Assembly: GCF_900113325.1 (NCBI RefSeq)
Contig: NZ_FOOY01000017.1
Location: 16,648-80,647, forward strand
DNA length: 64,000 bases
Direction: 5' to 3'
From: Sporolactobacillus nakayamae
GTDB taxonomy: Bacteria; Bacillota; Bacilli; Bacillales; Sporolactobacillaceae
Shown: piece by piece, positions 7,209 to 15,555 of the stretch
How the letters are laid out: each line of letters starts with the position of its first letter
Numbering within the stretch: the stretch's first letter is position 1
Position numbers and translations under genes: made by a program
Notes under the pieces: generated by a model
What the model was told of the DNA's origin: nothing
The model's database searches: none
What the model saw: the letters and a program-made list of their open reading frames with translations, nothing else

Positions 7209-9059
7209 TCAGCGATCAATAATATTCACGTTGTAGGTATCGAGCCATTCATTCATCTGCGCCATATGGGCAATCAGCTGAGGACCGGACATCAGTTGAC
7301 CAAACCATGGCGCTTTAAAAGAATCGCCTTTCGTGTCAATCAGCGCTTGCAGTTTCTGTTTATCCACTAATTCAAGCAGTGGAGAGCTTGGCGTGTCAAT
7401 CACTTTTTGCAGCCAGCTTGAGACTGCCTGTGTGTACTTTGGGTGATAGGTTTTCGGATACGGACTCTTCTTGCGGTAGAGCACATCGTCAGGCAGATAG
7501 CCTTTGAGTGCCGCGCGCAAAACACCTTTCTCATGACCATCCAGCATCTTCATCGCCCATGGCACATTCCACATGTACTGAACAATCCGGTGATCGGCAA
7601 ACGGCACACGAACCTCAAGGCTCGCACCCATACTCATGCGATCCTTTCGATCAAGCAATGCGGTCATGAACCAATTCATATTGAGGTAGAACAATTCGCG
7701 GCGTTTCGCGTCAATCACAGATTCACCCTCGAGCTTAGGTGTTTCAGCGACTGTCTCGTTGAACCGCGCCATCTCGTAGTCTTTCAGATTTAATTTGCTC
7801 CCCCACTTGTCATTGAGCAGCTCCTGACGTGCTCCGATTGAGCGCATCCATGGAAAGCCTTCCTTGGCAGAAGTCTCTGGGCTGTGGAACCACGGGTACC
7901 CGCCAAAAATTTCATCGGCACATTCACCGGAGAGTGCGACCGTAAATTCCTTTCTGATCCCTTCGCACAGCCAAAGAAGCGAGGAGTCAACATCCGCATA
8001 CCCCGGCATATCACGAACCACAATCGCTTTTTTCAGATAAGAAACAAGATGCTCATTATCGATAATGAGATTATGGTGTACCGTTCCAAGGTATTTAGAA
8101 ACTTCTTGAATAAAAGGCGCGTCACTATTCGGTTGGAATTTGCTTGTTTTAAAGTAATGGTCATTGCCCACATAATCGATTGAAAATGTGTGAAGCGGCG
8201 GTCGTTTTTGTTCTTTAAAATATTCTGAGGCGATTGCCGATATCCCACTGGAATCCAAACCGCCGGACAGGAATGTTGCGACCGGCACATCAGCATACAG
8301 CTGCCGTTGTACCGCGTCGGTGACAAGATATCGCAAATGAGCGATGGTCTCCTTCAGATTATCTGTGTGTTCATGACTTTCCACGTTCCAGTAACGCCAA
8401 ATTTTCAGTCCATTCTTTGTATACGTGAACGCATGGGCCGGCCGCAGATCGTGTATGCCCATGTAGACACCGTGACCCGGCGTTCGCGACGGACCAAGTC
8501 CGAACACTTCACACAGCCCTTCTCGATCAATTTCCGGATGGACATCCGGATGGGCTAAGATCGCCTTTATTTCCGAGCCAAAGAGCATTCTTCCTCCTGA
8601 TTCACTGTAGAAGAAAGGTTTCACGCCCATTCGGTCACGCGCGCCGAACAATGTTTTCTGCGCGGCATCCCAGATTGCGAACGCGAAGATGCCATTGAAA
8701 TGATCCACACAGCGCTCCCGCCACTCAATATAAGCGGTCAACAGCACTTCGGTATCGGAGTGACCTTGAAACGTATAACCCTCTTTTAATAAATCTGAAC
8801 GTATTTCTTCTGTATTGTATAATTCACCGTTATAAACGAGCACGTACTCGTTATGATTTACCGTTTTTTTCATGGGCTGGCGACCGCCCTCCGGATCGAC
8901 AACGACCAGACGCGCGTGTCCGAGCGCTGCATTCTCCGACAGCCATGTATTTAAATCATCAGGCCCGCGATGATCCATCGTCTGTGCCATTTTTTTTATT
9001 GTCTTTCCCTCGCTGCGTAAGTCTCGCCGCCAATCAATCCAGCCTGTGATTCCGCACAT
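7209..9059 (-). CDS. asnB: Asparagine synthase (glutamine-hydrolysing)
   Basis: Cytosolic class B asparagine synthetase converting aspartate, glutamine and ATP to asparagine. The N-terminal glutaminase domain starts with the catalytic Cys2 (MCGITGW) and has the DHRGPDD motif. The synthetase domain carries the PP-loop LSGGLDSS and the ALSGECADEIFGGYPW stretch. At 616 aa it matches the B. subtilis AsnB/AsnO type, and the sequence leans to the sporulation-associated AsnO branch, though this is not decisive. The ATG follows AAAGGA at 8 nt. It stands alone between two terminators; no T-box is visible upstream. Confidence 0.95.
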   Translation of the reverse strand: MCGITGWIDWRRDLRSEGKTIKKMAQTMDHRGPDDLNTWLSENAALGHARLVVVDPEGGRQPMKKTVNHNEYVLVYNGELYNTEEIRSDLLKEGYTFQGHSDTEVLLTAYIEWRERCVDHFNGIFAFAIWDAAQKTLFGARDRMGVKPFFYSESGGRMLFGSEIKAILAHPDVHPEIDREGLCEVFGLGPSRTPGHGVYMGIHDLRPAHAFTYTKNGLKIWRYWNVESHEHTDNLKETIAHLRYLVTDAVQRQLYADVPVATFLSGGLDSSGISAIASEYFKEQKRPPLHTFSIDYVGNDHYFKTSKFQPNSDAPFIQEVSKYLGTVHHNLIIDNEHLVSYLKKAIVVRDMPGYADVDSSLLWLCEGIRKEFTVALSGECADEIFGGYPWFHSPETSAKEGFPWMRSIGARQELLNDKWGSKLNLKDYEMARFNETVAETPKLEGESVIDAKRRELFYLNMNWFMTALLDRKDRMSMGASLEVRVPFADHRIVQYMWNVPWAMKMLDGHEKGVLRAALKGYLPDDVLYRKKSPYPKTYHPKYTQAVSSWLQKVIDTPSSPLLELVDKQKLQALIDTKGDSFKAPWFGQLMSGPQLIAHMAQMNEWLDTYNVNIIDR

Positions 9060-9092
9060 TCATGTCATCCTTTCCTGCCACCTTAGGCATTA

Positions 9093-9121
9093 ACCTCTTT
9101 TTCATCTTATGCAAAAGAGGT
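9093..9121 (-). promoter_or_regulatory. Inverted repeat in the asnB leader
   Basis: A perfect 9-bp repeat ACCTCTTTT/AAAAGAGGT with an 11-nt loop sits 34 bp before the asnB start. It could be a regulator site or a leader hairpin; no known motif matches. Confidence 0.35.
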
Positions 9122-9279
9122 AGGCGCGTGAGAACTATTGCTCTTCGCGTACCGCATCATGCATGAACACATCAACTTTTAAAGAAGACTGTCTTTTTAT
9201 TTTTCATGATGACGGTCGAAAAACACCAATTTTCTTTGAAAGTTATAACTAACAAGATTAAAAGGCAGAGAGATGACAG

Positions 9280-9897
9280 ATGCGCAAAATTATCAAATTG
9301 ATTTTTACCTCGTCCCTGATCATCGGTATTTCTTTTGTGCTCTTGTACGTCATTTCAAGCCTGTATAGTCCTCAGGCAGATCACGTTCCTCTTCTCAACG
9401 ACAAGCGAGTCATTAGTCCGGAAGTTGAAAATTACCGACCGATTATTTCTAAAATTGCTAAGGTGAACGGTATTGATCAGTATACAGATTTGATTATGGC
9501 GATCACCATGCAGGAGTCAAAGGGTAAGGCTGTCGATGTCATGCAGGCTTCGGAAAGCCAAGGATTGCCGAGAAATTCCATAGATTCACCACAAAAAAGT
9601 ATTCAAGCAGGCACGCACTATTTCAAAAAGGCATTGGACCGGTCAAATGGTGATTTGTCACTTGCTCTCCAAAGCTATAACTTCGGGCTTGGCTTTACCG
9701 ATTATGTAAAAGCTCGAGGTGGAAAATATACACCACAACTTGCAAAACAGTTTTCGGATGAGAAGGCTAAAGAACTAAATTGGGAGAGCTATGGTGACCC
9801 GAATTATGTAGAACACGTGATGCGCTATTACACGAATGAAAAGCAAAAGCGTGAACTTGCGAAAAAAAAACAATTAACAACAATACCCTCGAGATAA
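9280..9897 (+). CDS. Membrane-anchored muramidase, CwlT-type lysozyme-like domain
   Basis: Predicted N-acetylmuramidase facing the cell wall. Residues 7-29 form a signal anchor. The rest is a single lysozyme-like domain of the kind at the N-terminus of B. subtilis CwlT and in conjugative elements. The catalytic Glu is probably Glu79 in ITMQESKG; DVMQASES, QAGTHYF and ALQSYNFGLGF are typical family blocks. There is no NlpC/P60 domain, so at 205 aa it is the stand-alone form. Its stop codon lies inside its own terminator stem. Neighbouring genes do not indicate a conjugative element, so a role in wall turnover is inferred. Confidence 0.85.
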   Translation: MRKIIKLIFTSSLIIGISFVLLYVISSLYSPQADHVPLLNDKRVISPEVENYRPIISKIAKVNGIDQYTDLIMAITMQESKGKAVDVMQASESQGLPRNSIDSPQKSIQAGTHYFKKALDRSNGDLSLALQSYNFGLGFTDYVKARGGKYTPQLAKQFSDEKAKELNWESYGDPNYVEHVMRYYTNEKQKRELAKKKQLTTIPSR

Positions 9898-9918
9898 GAC
9901 TTAATCTCGAGGGTATTT
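9883..9918. terminator. Bidirectional terminator
   Basis: A perfect 13-bp stem (9883-9895 with 9904-9916, 8-nt loop) begins before the muramidase stop and is followed by T-rich sequence. It lies 13 bp from the stop of the convergent ABC-F gene. Confidence 0.88.
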
Positions 9919-9930
9919 GTTTTTCTCGAA

Positions 9931-11547
9931 TCAGCGTACATGTGCAGAATCTGAAAAATGCTCTTCCTTGCTTAAAGTGCCGTTTTGCAGCCAGTAAATC
10001 TTAGTAAAGCATTTCGTCAGAAAATAGCGATCATGGCTTACCGCCAGTACAGTTCCTTCAAAACGGTTCACGGCCTCTTCCAGCACTTCCCGCGACTCAA
10101 TATCCAAATGGTTGGTCGGTTCGTCAAGTACCAGTACATTGATTTTCTTCATCATAAGATCAGCCAGGCGGATCCGAACACGTTCCCCCCCGCTCAGTGA
10201 CCCTACTTTGCGGAAAACGTCCGAACCGTAAAACATAAACTTTGCCAGTTCATGACGTGCTTCTCCTTCGGTCAATCGTGCGTGTTCGCGGAAGACATCA
10301 ATGACGCGACGATCCTTCTCCGCCTCCTGTTCGAACACGTGCTGGGATAACAAACCAATATTTAAATTTGTACCCTGCCGAATATCGCCATGATTCGGCT
10401 TCAGTTCACCAAGCAGGCATTTTAAGAGCGTTGTTTTCCCGGCACCGTTCGGACCGGCGACTGCTGCCCGGTCACGATAACGAACATCCAAATTTACGTG
10501 TTCAAATAGCTTCATACCATCAAAGCCCACGGAGAGATCGCTGCAGCTCAGCACTTGATTGCCGGTACGACTGCCACGAGCGAAATTGAGTGCCATTTTA
10601 TCCGTCTCCATTTTGGGCCTTTTTAAGCGTTCAATCCGATCAAGCGCTTTTTCCATACATTTCGCTCGTCGATGCATTGCCGCATTCGGCGGCTTTGCTT
10701 GATTCGCCCATTCCTTCAGTCGTTTAATCGCCTCTTTCATTTTCTTGATTTTTTTCTGCTGATCTTCATAGGCGGCAAATTCCAAGACCAATCGTTCTTG
10801 TTTTGCCTTGACGTAGTGCGAATAATTGCCTATATAACTGCTCATTTTTCCATCTTCCAACTCAAGAACCTTAGTCACCGTTCGATCTAGGAAAAAACGG
10901 TCGTGTGAGACGAGCAGAATTGTACCTTTATATTGCCTGATAAATTGCTCCAGCCATTCTAAAGCGAGAATATCCAAGTGATTAGTCGGTTCATCAAGTA
11001 GAAGCAGATCAGGTTCGGTCAATAGCTGAAGAGCGAGTCCGACTTTCGTTCGTTCGCCTCCACTCAGTGATGCAAACGGGCGATTGAGCAACATCTTGAT
11101 CTCGAGTCCTTCAGCCACCTGGTCAATCTTATAATCCATATCATAGCCGCCCAATTTCTGAAATTGTTCCTGTACACGCGCATAATCGGTGAGCAGTTTT
11201 TCAAGTTTTTCTGCGTCTGCGGTCGCAAATGCCTCTTCCAGTTCCTTCATTTTCCTCTCTTTTTTCAAGCAATCGGAGAAGGCTTCCTTTAGCACTTCAT
11301 ACGCTGTTCGTTCTTTTCCGTCAGGAATTTGACGTAGATAGCCGATGGACGCGCCGTTTTTGATCGCGATTGCTCCTTTATCCGGCACGTCAACGCGTGC
11401 GATTAAATTAAATAATGTAGTTTTTCCGCTTCCGTTCGGTCCGACAACCGCAACCTTCTCATTCTCAAGTACTGAAAAACTGACATCGTGCAGAATTTCA
11501 TTTCCAGCTATATTTTTCCGTACATGATCCGCCTGACATATCATCAT
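9931..11547 (-). CDS. ABC-F family ATPase (ribosome-associated, possible antibiotic resistance)
   Basis: Soluble twin-ATPase protein of 538 aa lacking membrane segments. ABC-F proteins bind the ribosomal E-site and either assist translation or dislodge antibiotics. Domain 1 has Walker A GPNGSGKTT, signature LSGGERTK and Walker B LLLLDEPTNHLD; domain 2 has GPNGAGKTT, LSGGERVR and VLVLDEPTNHLD. A charged coiled linker (about residues 240-325) joins them. The leader before it combines a short peptide ORF, an antiterminator and a terminator, the arrangement seen in drug-inducible ABC-F resistance genes, which favours a ribosome-protection role. I cannot place it in a named subfamily, and a housekeeping role is not excluded. 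Confidence 0.9.
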   Translation of the reverse strand: MMICQADHVRKNIAGNEILHDVSFSVLENEKVAVVGPNGSGKTTLFNLIARVDVPDKGAIAIKNGASIGYLRQIPDGKERTAYEVLKEAFSDCLKKERKMKELEEAFATADAEKLEKLLTDYARVQEQFQKLGGYDMDYKIDQVAEGLEIKMLLNRPFASLSGGERTKVGLALQLLTEPDLLLLDEPTNHLDILALEWLEQFIRQYKGTILLVSHDRFFLDRTVTKVLELEDGKMSSYIGNYSHYVKAKQERLVLEFAAYEDQQKKIKKMKEAIKRLKEWANQAKPPNAAMHRRAKCMEKALDRIERLKRPKMETDKMALNFARGSRTGNQVLSCSDLSVGFDGMKLFEHVNLDVRYRDRAAVAGPNGAGKTTLLKCLLGELKPNHGDIRQGTNLNIGLLSQHVFEQEAEKDRRVIDVFREHARLTEGEARHELAKFMFYGSDVFRKVGSLSGGERVRIRLADLMMKKINVLVLDEPTNHLDIESREVLEEAVNRFEGTVLAVSHDRYFLTKCFTKIYWLQNGTLSKEEHFSDSAHVR

Positions 11548-11578
11548 TTTCTCGTCACTTCCTTATTTTTTTGTACGC

Positions 11579-11641
11579 AAAAAAATCCACAGGCACAGTG
11601 CACCCATGGATTGCTTTTGATTTGATTGATTCAAAAATCCA
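11579..11641 (-). promoter_or_regulatory. Attenuator: terminator and competing antiterminator before the ABC-F gene
   Basis: On the minus strand AATCCA pairs with TGGATT (11584-11612, with inner GG/CC pairs) followed by seven T, a standard terminator ending about 30 nt before the ABC-F ribosome site. Its 5' arm (11607-11612) is equally complementary to TGGATT at 11636-11641, extended by TTTTG/CAAAA, forming an alternative hairpin that would prevent termination. Confidence 0.7.
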
Positions 11642-11672
11642 ATTAAATACCGTTATGTGGGCCTGCATCCGT

Positions 11673-11798
11673 TCACGAAGCTATGCTGTTTTCTAAAAAA
11701 GGGCAGACTGATCCCTTGAAGAAAAATGCAGCAAAAATCGCGCGAACGATATAGAGAAACGACTCTAACTGAGCGCGACACTTCGTGACTAATGACAA
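11673..11798 (-). CDS. Putative 41-aa regulatory leader peptide
   Basis: A TTG-initiated frame (TTG TCA TTA GTC ACG) stands 8 nt after a perfect AGGAGG site (11807-11812) and ends at a TGA 126 nt before the ABC-F start. The peptide has a hydrophobic middle (IFAAFFFKG). Its position between promoter and attenuator suggests that ribosome stalling on it selects the antiterminator. There is no sequence family to confirm it; the evidence is the strong ribosome site and the layout. Confidence 0.6.
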   Translation of the reverse strand: MSLVTKCRAQLESFLYIVRAIFAAFFFKGSVCPFLENSIAS

Positions 11799-11832
11799 TT
11801 GACCCACCTCCTTTTCCTGCTTTATGGCAAGT

Positions 11833-11861
11833 TTATCAGATCTATCAGTTAAGCGCAACAA
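11833..11861 (-). promoter_or_regulatory. Promoter for leader peptide and ABC-F gene
   Basis: TTGTTG (11856-11861) and TGATAA (11833-11838) are separated by 17 bp on the minus strand. The predicted start lies only about 15 nt before the leader peptide ribosome site. Confidence 0.6.
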
Positions 11862-11862
11862 C

Positions 11863-12350
11863 CTAATCAATTCCTATTTCAATGCCGTCCGCCACTCCAC
11901 GATCATAAGTGGAGTTTGGCCACTTGAGCACTTCTTCTCGGATTTCGTCAGGGATTTTTCTCGCTTTGTCCATCAATTGATCCACCTCTTCCTTGTTAGT
12001 TGAAGATAGGTTTCAAAAAATCCATTAATCATGCTTTCACGTGCTTCTTCAAGATGCATGCCAATCATCTGCCTGATAAAAGCAAGCCGAACCTGCACAC
12101 GTTCTCTTTTAGAGTAATTCATCTTACTCATGAGCGCGGCGGCGGCCGGATTATTGCTACGCATGAATTTTTGCCAATTCATTTTGGCAAGCTCAAGCTT
12201 CAAAAAATGGAATTCGCTAACAACCATAAAATGGGGCACCTTGACCACAAATTGATCCGGTTCATTTTTTAGTCCATCATAACTGAAAATGGCAATCGGC
12301 AAAACAGGTTTTCGAAACTTCAGATAAATCATGATGTAGTAGAGATACAT
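11863..12350 (-). pseudogene. Rpn/PD-(D/E)XK nuclease-type transposase, truncated and frameshifted
   Basis: The reading frame YLKFRKPVLPIAIFSYD...LELAKMNWQKFMRSNNPAAAALMSKM is the C-terminal half of Rpn-family recombination-promoting nucleases. The N-terminal half with the nuclease core is absent; similarity stops near 12350, 16 bp from a 273-bp repeat copy. At about 11985-11990 one base is missing: the frame closes at 11973, while the shifted frame continues with NKEEVDQLMDKARKIPDEI and ends at TAG 11863-11865. Two independent lesions make it a clear pseudogene. Its last bases overlap the promoter of the ABC-F leader. Confidence 0.85.
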
Positions 12351-12365
12351 TCATTCGGAAAAATC

Positions 12366-12639
12366 ATAAGCGGAGATTTTCCGGTTATTTGCATCCTGGC
12401 GCTTGTTTCACAGGTACATAAGGGTAATTTTTCCGCTTATGCACAGAAAAACCCTCCATTTTCACGTTTTTCGATGCGATAAGCGTAATTTTTCCGTCTA
12501 TTTAAGCTATTTTTTCATTAATTTTGTAATTTAAGCGGAATTTTTCCGCTTATTTCTCAGATTGGGCGCTTACCTGATCGCCCAACCGAATCTTATGGCC
12601 TTATCGTCGTACCGGCGAGGCAAAACGCTATACTTTTTT
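12366..12639 (+). repeat. 273-bp interspersed repeat, copy 2
   Basis: Same sequence and orientation as 2219-2491, with scattered substitutions. It keeps the ATAAGCGGA units, the CTTGTTTCACAGGTA block and the GGGCG/CGCCC hairpin followed by CAACCGAATCTTATG. It separates the truncated Rpn gene from the 3' end of the YitT gene. Confidence 0.9.
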
Positions 12640-12681
12640 AACTCTTATAAAAAAAAGAAGCAGATTTCTCCGCCCCTTCAT

Positions 12682-13542
12682 TCACGCATCCTTCTTACGT
12701 ACAAACAATCCGAACACATCCGTCGTCTCAACAATATTGGTAAAGGCGCGTGGGTCTACTTCTTTTATGATCTGCTTCAATCGATACAATTCATATCGAG
12801 TAAATACAATCATCAGCAAATCCTTATCCTTATTCGTATAGCCGCCTTTCGCCGATATTTTCGTAATCCCCCGGTACATTTGAACGGATATCGCTTTTTG
12901 AAGTTCGTTTGCTTTATCCGTGACCACCCAAGCAGTCAACTTTACATAGCTTGTATGAATGGCATCAACGACACGGATGCTAACATAAAGCTGAAGCAGC
13001 GTATACAATGCCCGTCGCCAGCCGAACAGGAATCCGGCGGAAAGGATGATCACAGCATTAAGCGCGAACATGTAGAATCCAATTGGACGATCCTTGACGC
13101 GGGTCAAAATCATTGCAATGATATCCATCCCACCGCAGGACGCACCGAATTTGAGTGTTATCCCCGAGCCGATCGCTTGCACCACACCACCAAAGACTGC
13201 GTTCAATAAAATGTCATTGGTCAACGGATGAAGCGGGATAATCGCCATAAAGAGCGTTGTCAGAGCAACGCTGATTGTGCTGTAAAAAGTAAAGCGGCGC
13301 CCTACTTTAATCCAGCCGGCATAGATGACCGGGATATTCATTAAAAGAAGCAGAATCCCGGTACTTATATGAAGAGCGGTCGGCTCCAGCATCGAGTTAA
13401 CAAGCTGAGCAATACCGGTGATTCCCCCCGCAAGAACCTTCGCAGGAATGAGAAACAGGTTAAGAGCGGCCGCGTTCAGCAGCGCCCCGATAATAACAAT
13501 CGTTAATACTTTGAATTCTTGATATATAGATATGCCTTTCAT
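12682..13542 (-). CDS. YitT/DUF2179 family membrane protein
   Basis: Integral membrane protein of 286 aa with five to six hydrophobic segments in residues 10-170 and a cytosolic C-terminal DUF2179 domain (about 215-275, GITKISAKGGYTNKDKDLLMIV). This architecture is shared by several paralogues in Bacillus (YitT, YpjC and others) whose transport role is not settled. Glycine-rich motifs LAGGITGIAQ and FGASCGGMDIIA are characteristic. The start follows GAAAGGAACAGCGAT. It appears to be transcribed alone. Biochemical function is unknown. Confidence 0.9.
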   Translation of the reverse strand: MKGISIYQEFKVLTIVIIGALLNAAALNLFLIPAKVLAGGITGIAQLVNSMLEPTALHISTGILLLLMNIPVIYAGWIKVGRRFTFYSTISVALTTLFMAIIPLHPLTNDILLNAVFGGVVQAIGSGITLKFGASCGGMDIIAMILTRVKDRPIGFYMFALNAVIILSAGFLFGWRRALYTLLQLYVSIRVVDAIHTSYVKLTAWVVTDKANELQKAISVQMYRGITKISAKGGYTNKDKDLLMIVFTRYELYRLKQIIKEVDPRAFTNIVETTDVFGLFVRKKDA

Positions 13543-13716
13543 ATCGCTGTTCCTTTCAGAATGGCAGCCGGATAATGCTCTCTAGCTAGACAAAGCCGCC
13601 GATTCACCATGTATTATTAACAAATTACCACACGGTCAGCCAATGCTCAAACTTTTTCATGAATATTTATGTAAAAGCTGCGCAGACTAAGCGAAACTTA
13701 TTTCGGAGGTCAACTT

Positions 13717-14244
13717 ATGAAACTGACACGTTTGCTTATTCTTCCCATCATGATGCTTACTCTATTGATTCCGCAAACCGGCCAGGCCGCAACTGCCCAT
13801 AATCCAATGGGCATACCGGGCCACGATTTCAGACATCAGTGGCTTACGCAGACCATTGACAAATACGCGCCCGCCAGCCTTGCACAGACAATGAAAAAAG
13901 ACATGGATACACATCATCACCTGATGAGCGAATGGCGGCAAAGCTCAGATTTCAAAAAAAGCAACCAAAACTGCCAGAAAAAGTGTGATAAGCATGCAAA
14001 GAAGATTCGAGCCATAAAAAAAGAGCAGGAACAAGGAAAGATCTCAGCCGAACAGGCTCATCAAAAAATTGCAAAGCTGTTTCACCATGCTAAATTTGGC
14101 AGTCGCCATCAGGCGATCAACCAGCTAAGAACCGCGATCAAAAATAATGACCGGCAAGCGATCGTCCAAGCTTTAGAACAGATTGATCACCACATCCAGC
14201 AGTCCAACAAACGACTAGCACGAATGCTGGGCAAAACAGGCTGA
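13717..14244 (+). CDS. Secreted helical His-rich protein of unknown function
   Basis: A protein of 175 aa with a clear signal peptide (residues 1-24, ending TGQAAT). The mature part is rich in His, Lys and Gln, predicted almost wholly helical, with one close cysteine pair (NCQKKCDKH) and repeated QxI/HH patterns such as THHHL, LFHHAKF and QIDHHIQ. The start is set by CGGAGGTCAACTT. A terminator follows. I recognise no family. Metal binding is possible from the His content but not shown. It is divergent from the YitT gene and convergent with a small membrane protein. Confidence 0.8.
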   Translation: MKLTRLLILPIMMLTLLIPQTGQAATAHNPMGIPGHDFRHQWLTQTIDKYAPASLAQTMKKDMDTHHHLMSEWRQSSDFKKSNQNCQKKCDKHAKKIRAIKKEQEQGKISAEQAHQKIAKLFHHAKFGSRHQAINQLRTAIKNNDRQAIVQALEQIDHHIQQSNKRLARMLGKTG

Positions 14245-14272
14245 TCAAACTAAATCGCTACTAAAAAAAAAA

Positions 14273-14310
14273 CGACGCAAATTCAACTAACGAATTTGCG
14301 CCGCTTTTTT
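14273..14310. terminator. Bidirectional terminator
   Basis: A 12-bp stem (14273-14284 with 14292-14303, one mismatch) is flanked by an A-run on one side and seven T on the other, between two convergent genes. Confidence 0.88.
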
Positions 14311-14321
14311 TACCCACAGCA

Positions 14322-14786
14322 CTAAATGGAATAATGTTTTTTTACCGAGGAAAGTACGGTCACCGCTTGGATGGCAAGCCCAAGAAAGATGTAAAAGACA
14401 TGGATAAACCAAATGCCGCGCATAAGATATGCTTCAATGGTGATCCATCCGATCAGAATGAATCCGATATAAAGTGAATGATTCCATGCACCGGACGCTG
14501 AAGAATCAAATCGAATACGTTCACCAATAAACATCGGCTTTTCAAAGATCAGCAGCAATGCGATATAGATCGGATAGAGGCCAAGAACAGAAAACAGGAT
14601 GATACCCGGAATCAAAAATGAATCAAAGGCCGTGTATTTCAGCAGATATAGTGGCATACGCAGGAGTGAACCATCAGGCGATAAAATTAAAGCACCACCG
14701 CCAAAAACCGCTCCAATTCCAAGAAAGAGTTGTAAGATGATCAAAATGAAGCAAGAAATAGTCTTCCCTTTATTCGTTCTGGTCAT
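14322..14786 (-). CDS. Small integral membrane protein
   Basis: A protein of 154 aa with four hydrophobic segments (about residues 10-30, 50-75, 95-115 and 120-145). The start at 14786 is chosen over an upstream ATG because GGAGG stands 8 nt before it. It begins 25 bp after a TetR-family gene in the same direction, so the two are probably one operon and this protein the regulated product. I recognise no family; a role in stress or export can only be guessed. Confidence 0.75.
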   Translation of the reverse strand: MTRTNKGKTISCFILIILQLFLGIGAVFGGGALILSPDGSLLRMPLYLLKYTAFDSFLIPGIILFSVLGLYPIYIALLLIFEKPMFIGERIRFDSSASGAWNHSLYIGFILIGWITIEAYLMRGIWFIHVFYIFLGLAIQAVTVLSSVKKHYSI

Positions 14787-14811
14787 GATGAATCCTCCAA
14801 TGTACTCTTTT

Positions 14812-15411
14812 TTAATCGCGAATTTCAAGTCCTCGAAACAAATAATCGGCGCTTGCCATCATCACGGCCGCGAGTTCGGCTCGCTCTTCTGCCGTCGTGC
14901 AATGCGCATACTGCATACTGAGCATGAGCTGTTCATTGTTGAAGAGTGTTGCAATGAATTCCTTCTCGCATCCTTTGATCTTTCCCTTCTGCTCCATGAG
15001 CGTAAGCACTGTAACGTAATAAGCGACGTTTCCTTGAATAAGCTCTTTCTTAAATACTGCTCCGGCTGTTTCGTTATAGTAATGTTCGGAAAAAATGATT
15101 CTCGCCATCTGGGTCCATGTTCTATCGATCTTCTTACCGTAAGCCGTGATCAAGGATTGAAAGAGTTCAACCGCATTCATTTGATCGAGCATCTGGTCAA
15201 TTTGTGGTAGAGGCGGACGAGACACATCCAGTGTTCGGGCAAACGTTTCGCAAATATCATCCATGATTGCCTTTTTCCCGCTGTAATGGTTGTAGATGGA
15301 ACTTCCCTTTATCCCGACCCGTTCGGCAAGATCTCGCATCGATACTCCGTTGAAACCTTTATTTGAAAAAAGCTCGAGAGCACAAGCAAATATTTTCTGT
15401 TTCGTTGACAT
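14812..15411 (-). CDS. TetR-family transcriptional regulator
   Basis: A regulator of 199 aa. The N-terminal helix-turn-helix reads TKQKIFACALELFSNKGFNGVSMRDLAERVGIKGSSIYNHYSGKKA, a strong TetR match; the C-terminal ligand domain is not diagnostic. The start MSTKQ is preferred because AGGTG lies 6 nt upstream, although two further ATG codons precede it. A palindrome at 15422-15437 overlaps the region just before the gene, implying autoregulation. The downstream partner is the small membrane protein at 14322-14786. Confidence 0.92.
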   Translation of the reverse strand: MSTKQKIFACALELFSNKGFNGVSMRDLAERVGIKGSSIYNHYSGKKAIMDDICETFARTLDVSRPPLPQIDQMLDQMNAVELFQSLITAYGKKIDRTWTQMARIIFSEHYYNETAGAVFKKELIQGNVAYYVTVLTLMEQKGKIKGCEKEFIATLFNNEQLMLSMQYAHCTTAEERAELAAVMMASADYLFRGLEIRD

Positions 15412-15421
15412 ATACATCACC

Positions 15422-15437
15422 TAACGATCGTTCGTTA
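15422..15437. promoter_or_regulatory. Probable TetR autoregulatory operator
   Basis: TAACGA and TCGTTA flank a 4-bp centre, 11 bp upstream of the tetR start codon. It also contains the palindrome AACGATCGTT. Confidence 0.6.
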
Positions 15438-15509
15438 CCTTCATTATATATGTTTATTTGTCATCACGTCAAATATCTTTCAAAAAATTGGAATCAAAAA
15501 AACAGCAAA

Positions 15510-15541
15510 CAAAAAACCGTCCATTCGCTTCGAACAGACGG
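15510..15541 (-). terminator. nifJ terminator
   Basis: CCGTC and GACGG with an inner TTCG/CGAA pairing (15517-15541) are followed by TTTTTTG on the minus strand, 15 bp after the nifJ stop. Confidence 0.85.
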
Positions 15542-15555
15542 CTAAATACCGAGCG

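Noticed and set aside
9061..9279. T-box or other amino-acid riboswitch before asnB
   Set aside because: No T-box core such as AGGGTGGNACCGCG or its complement on the minus strand; only a short 9-bp inverted repeat.
12562..13209. 215-codon plus-strand frame across the repeat and YitT gene
   Set aside because: It is antisense to the conserved YitT protein and begins inside the interspersed repeat.
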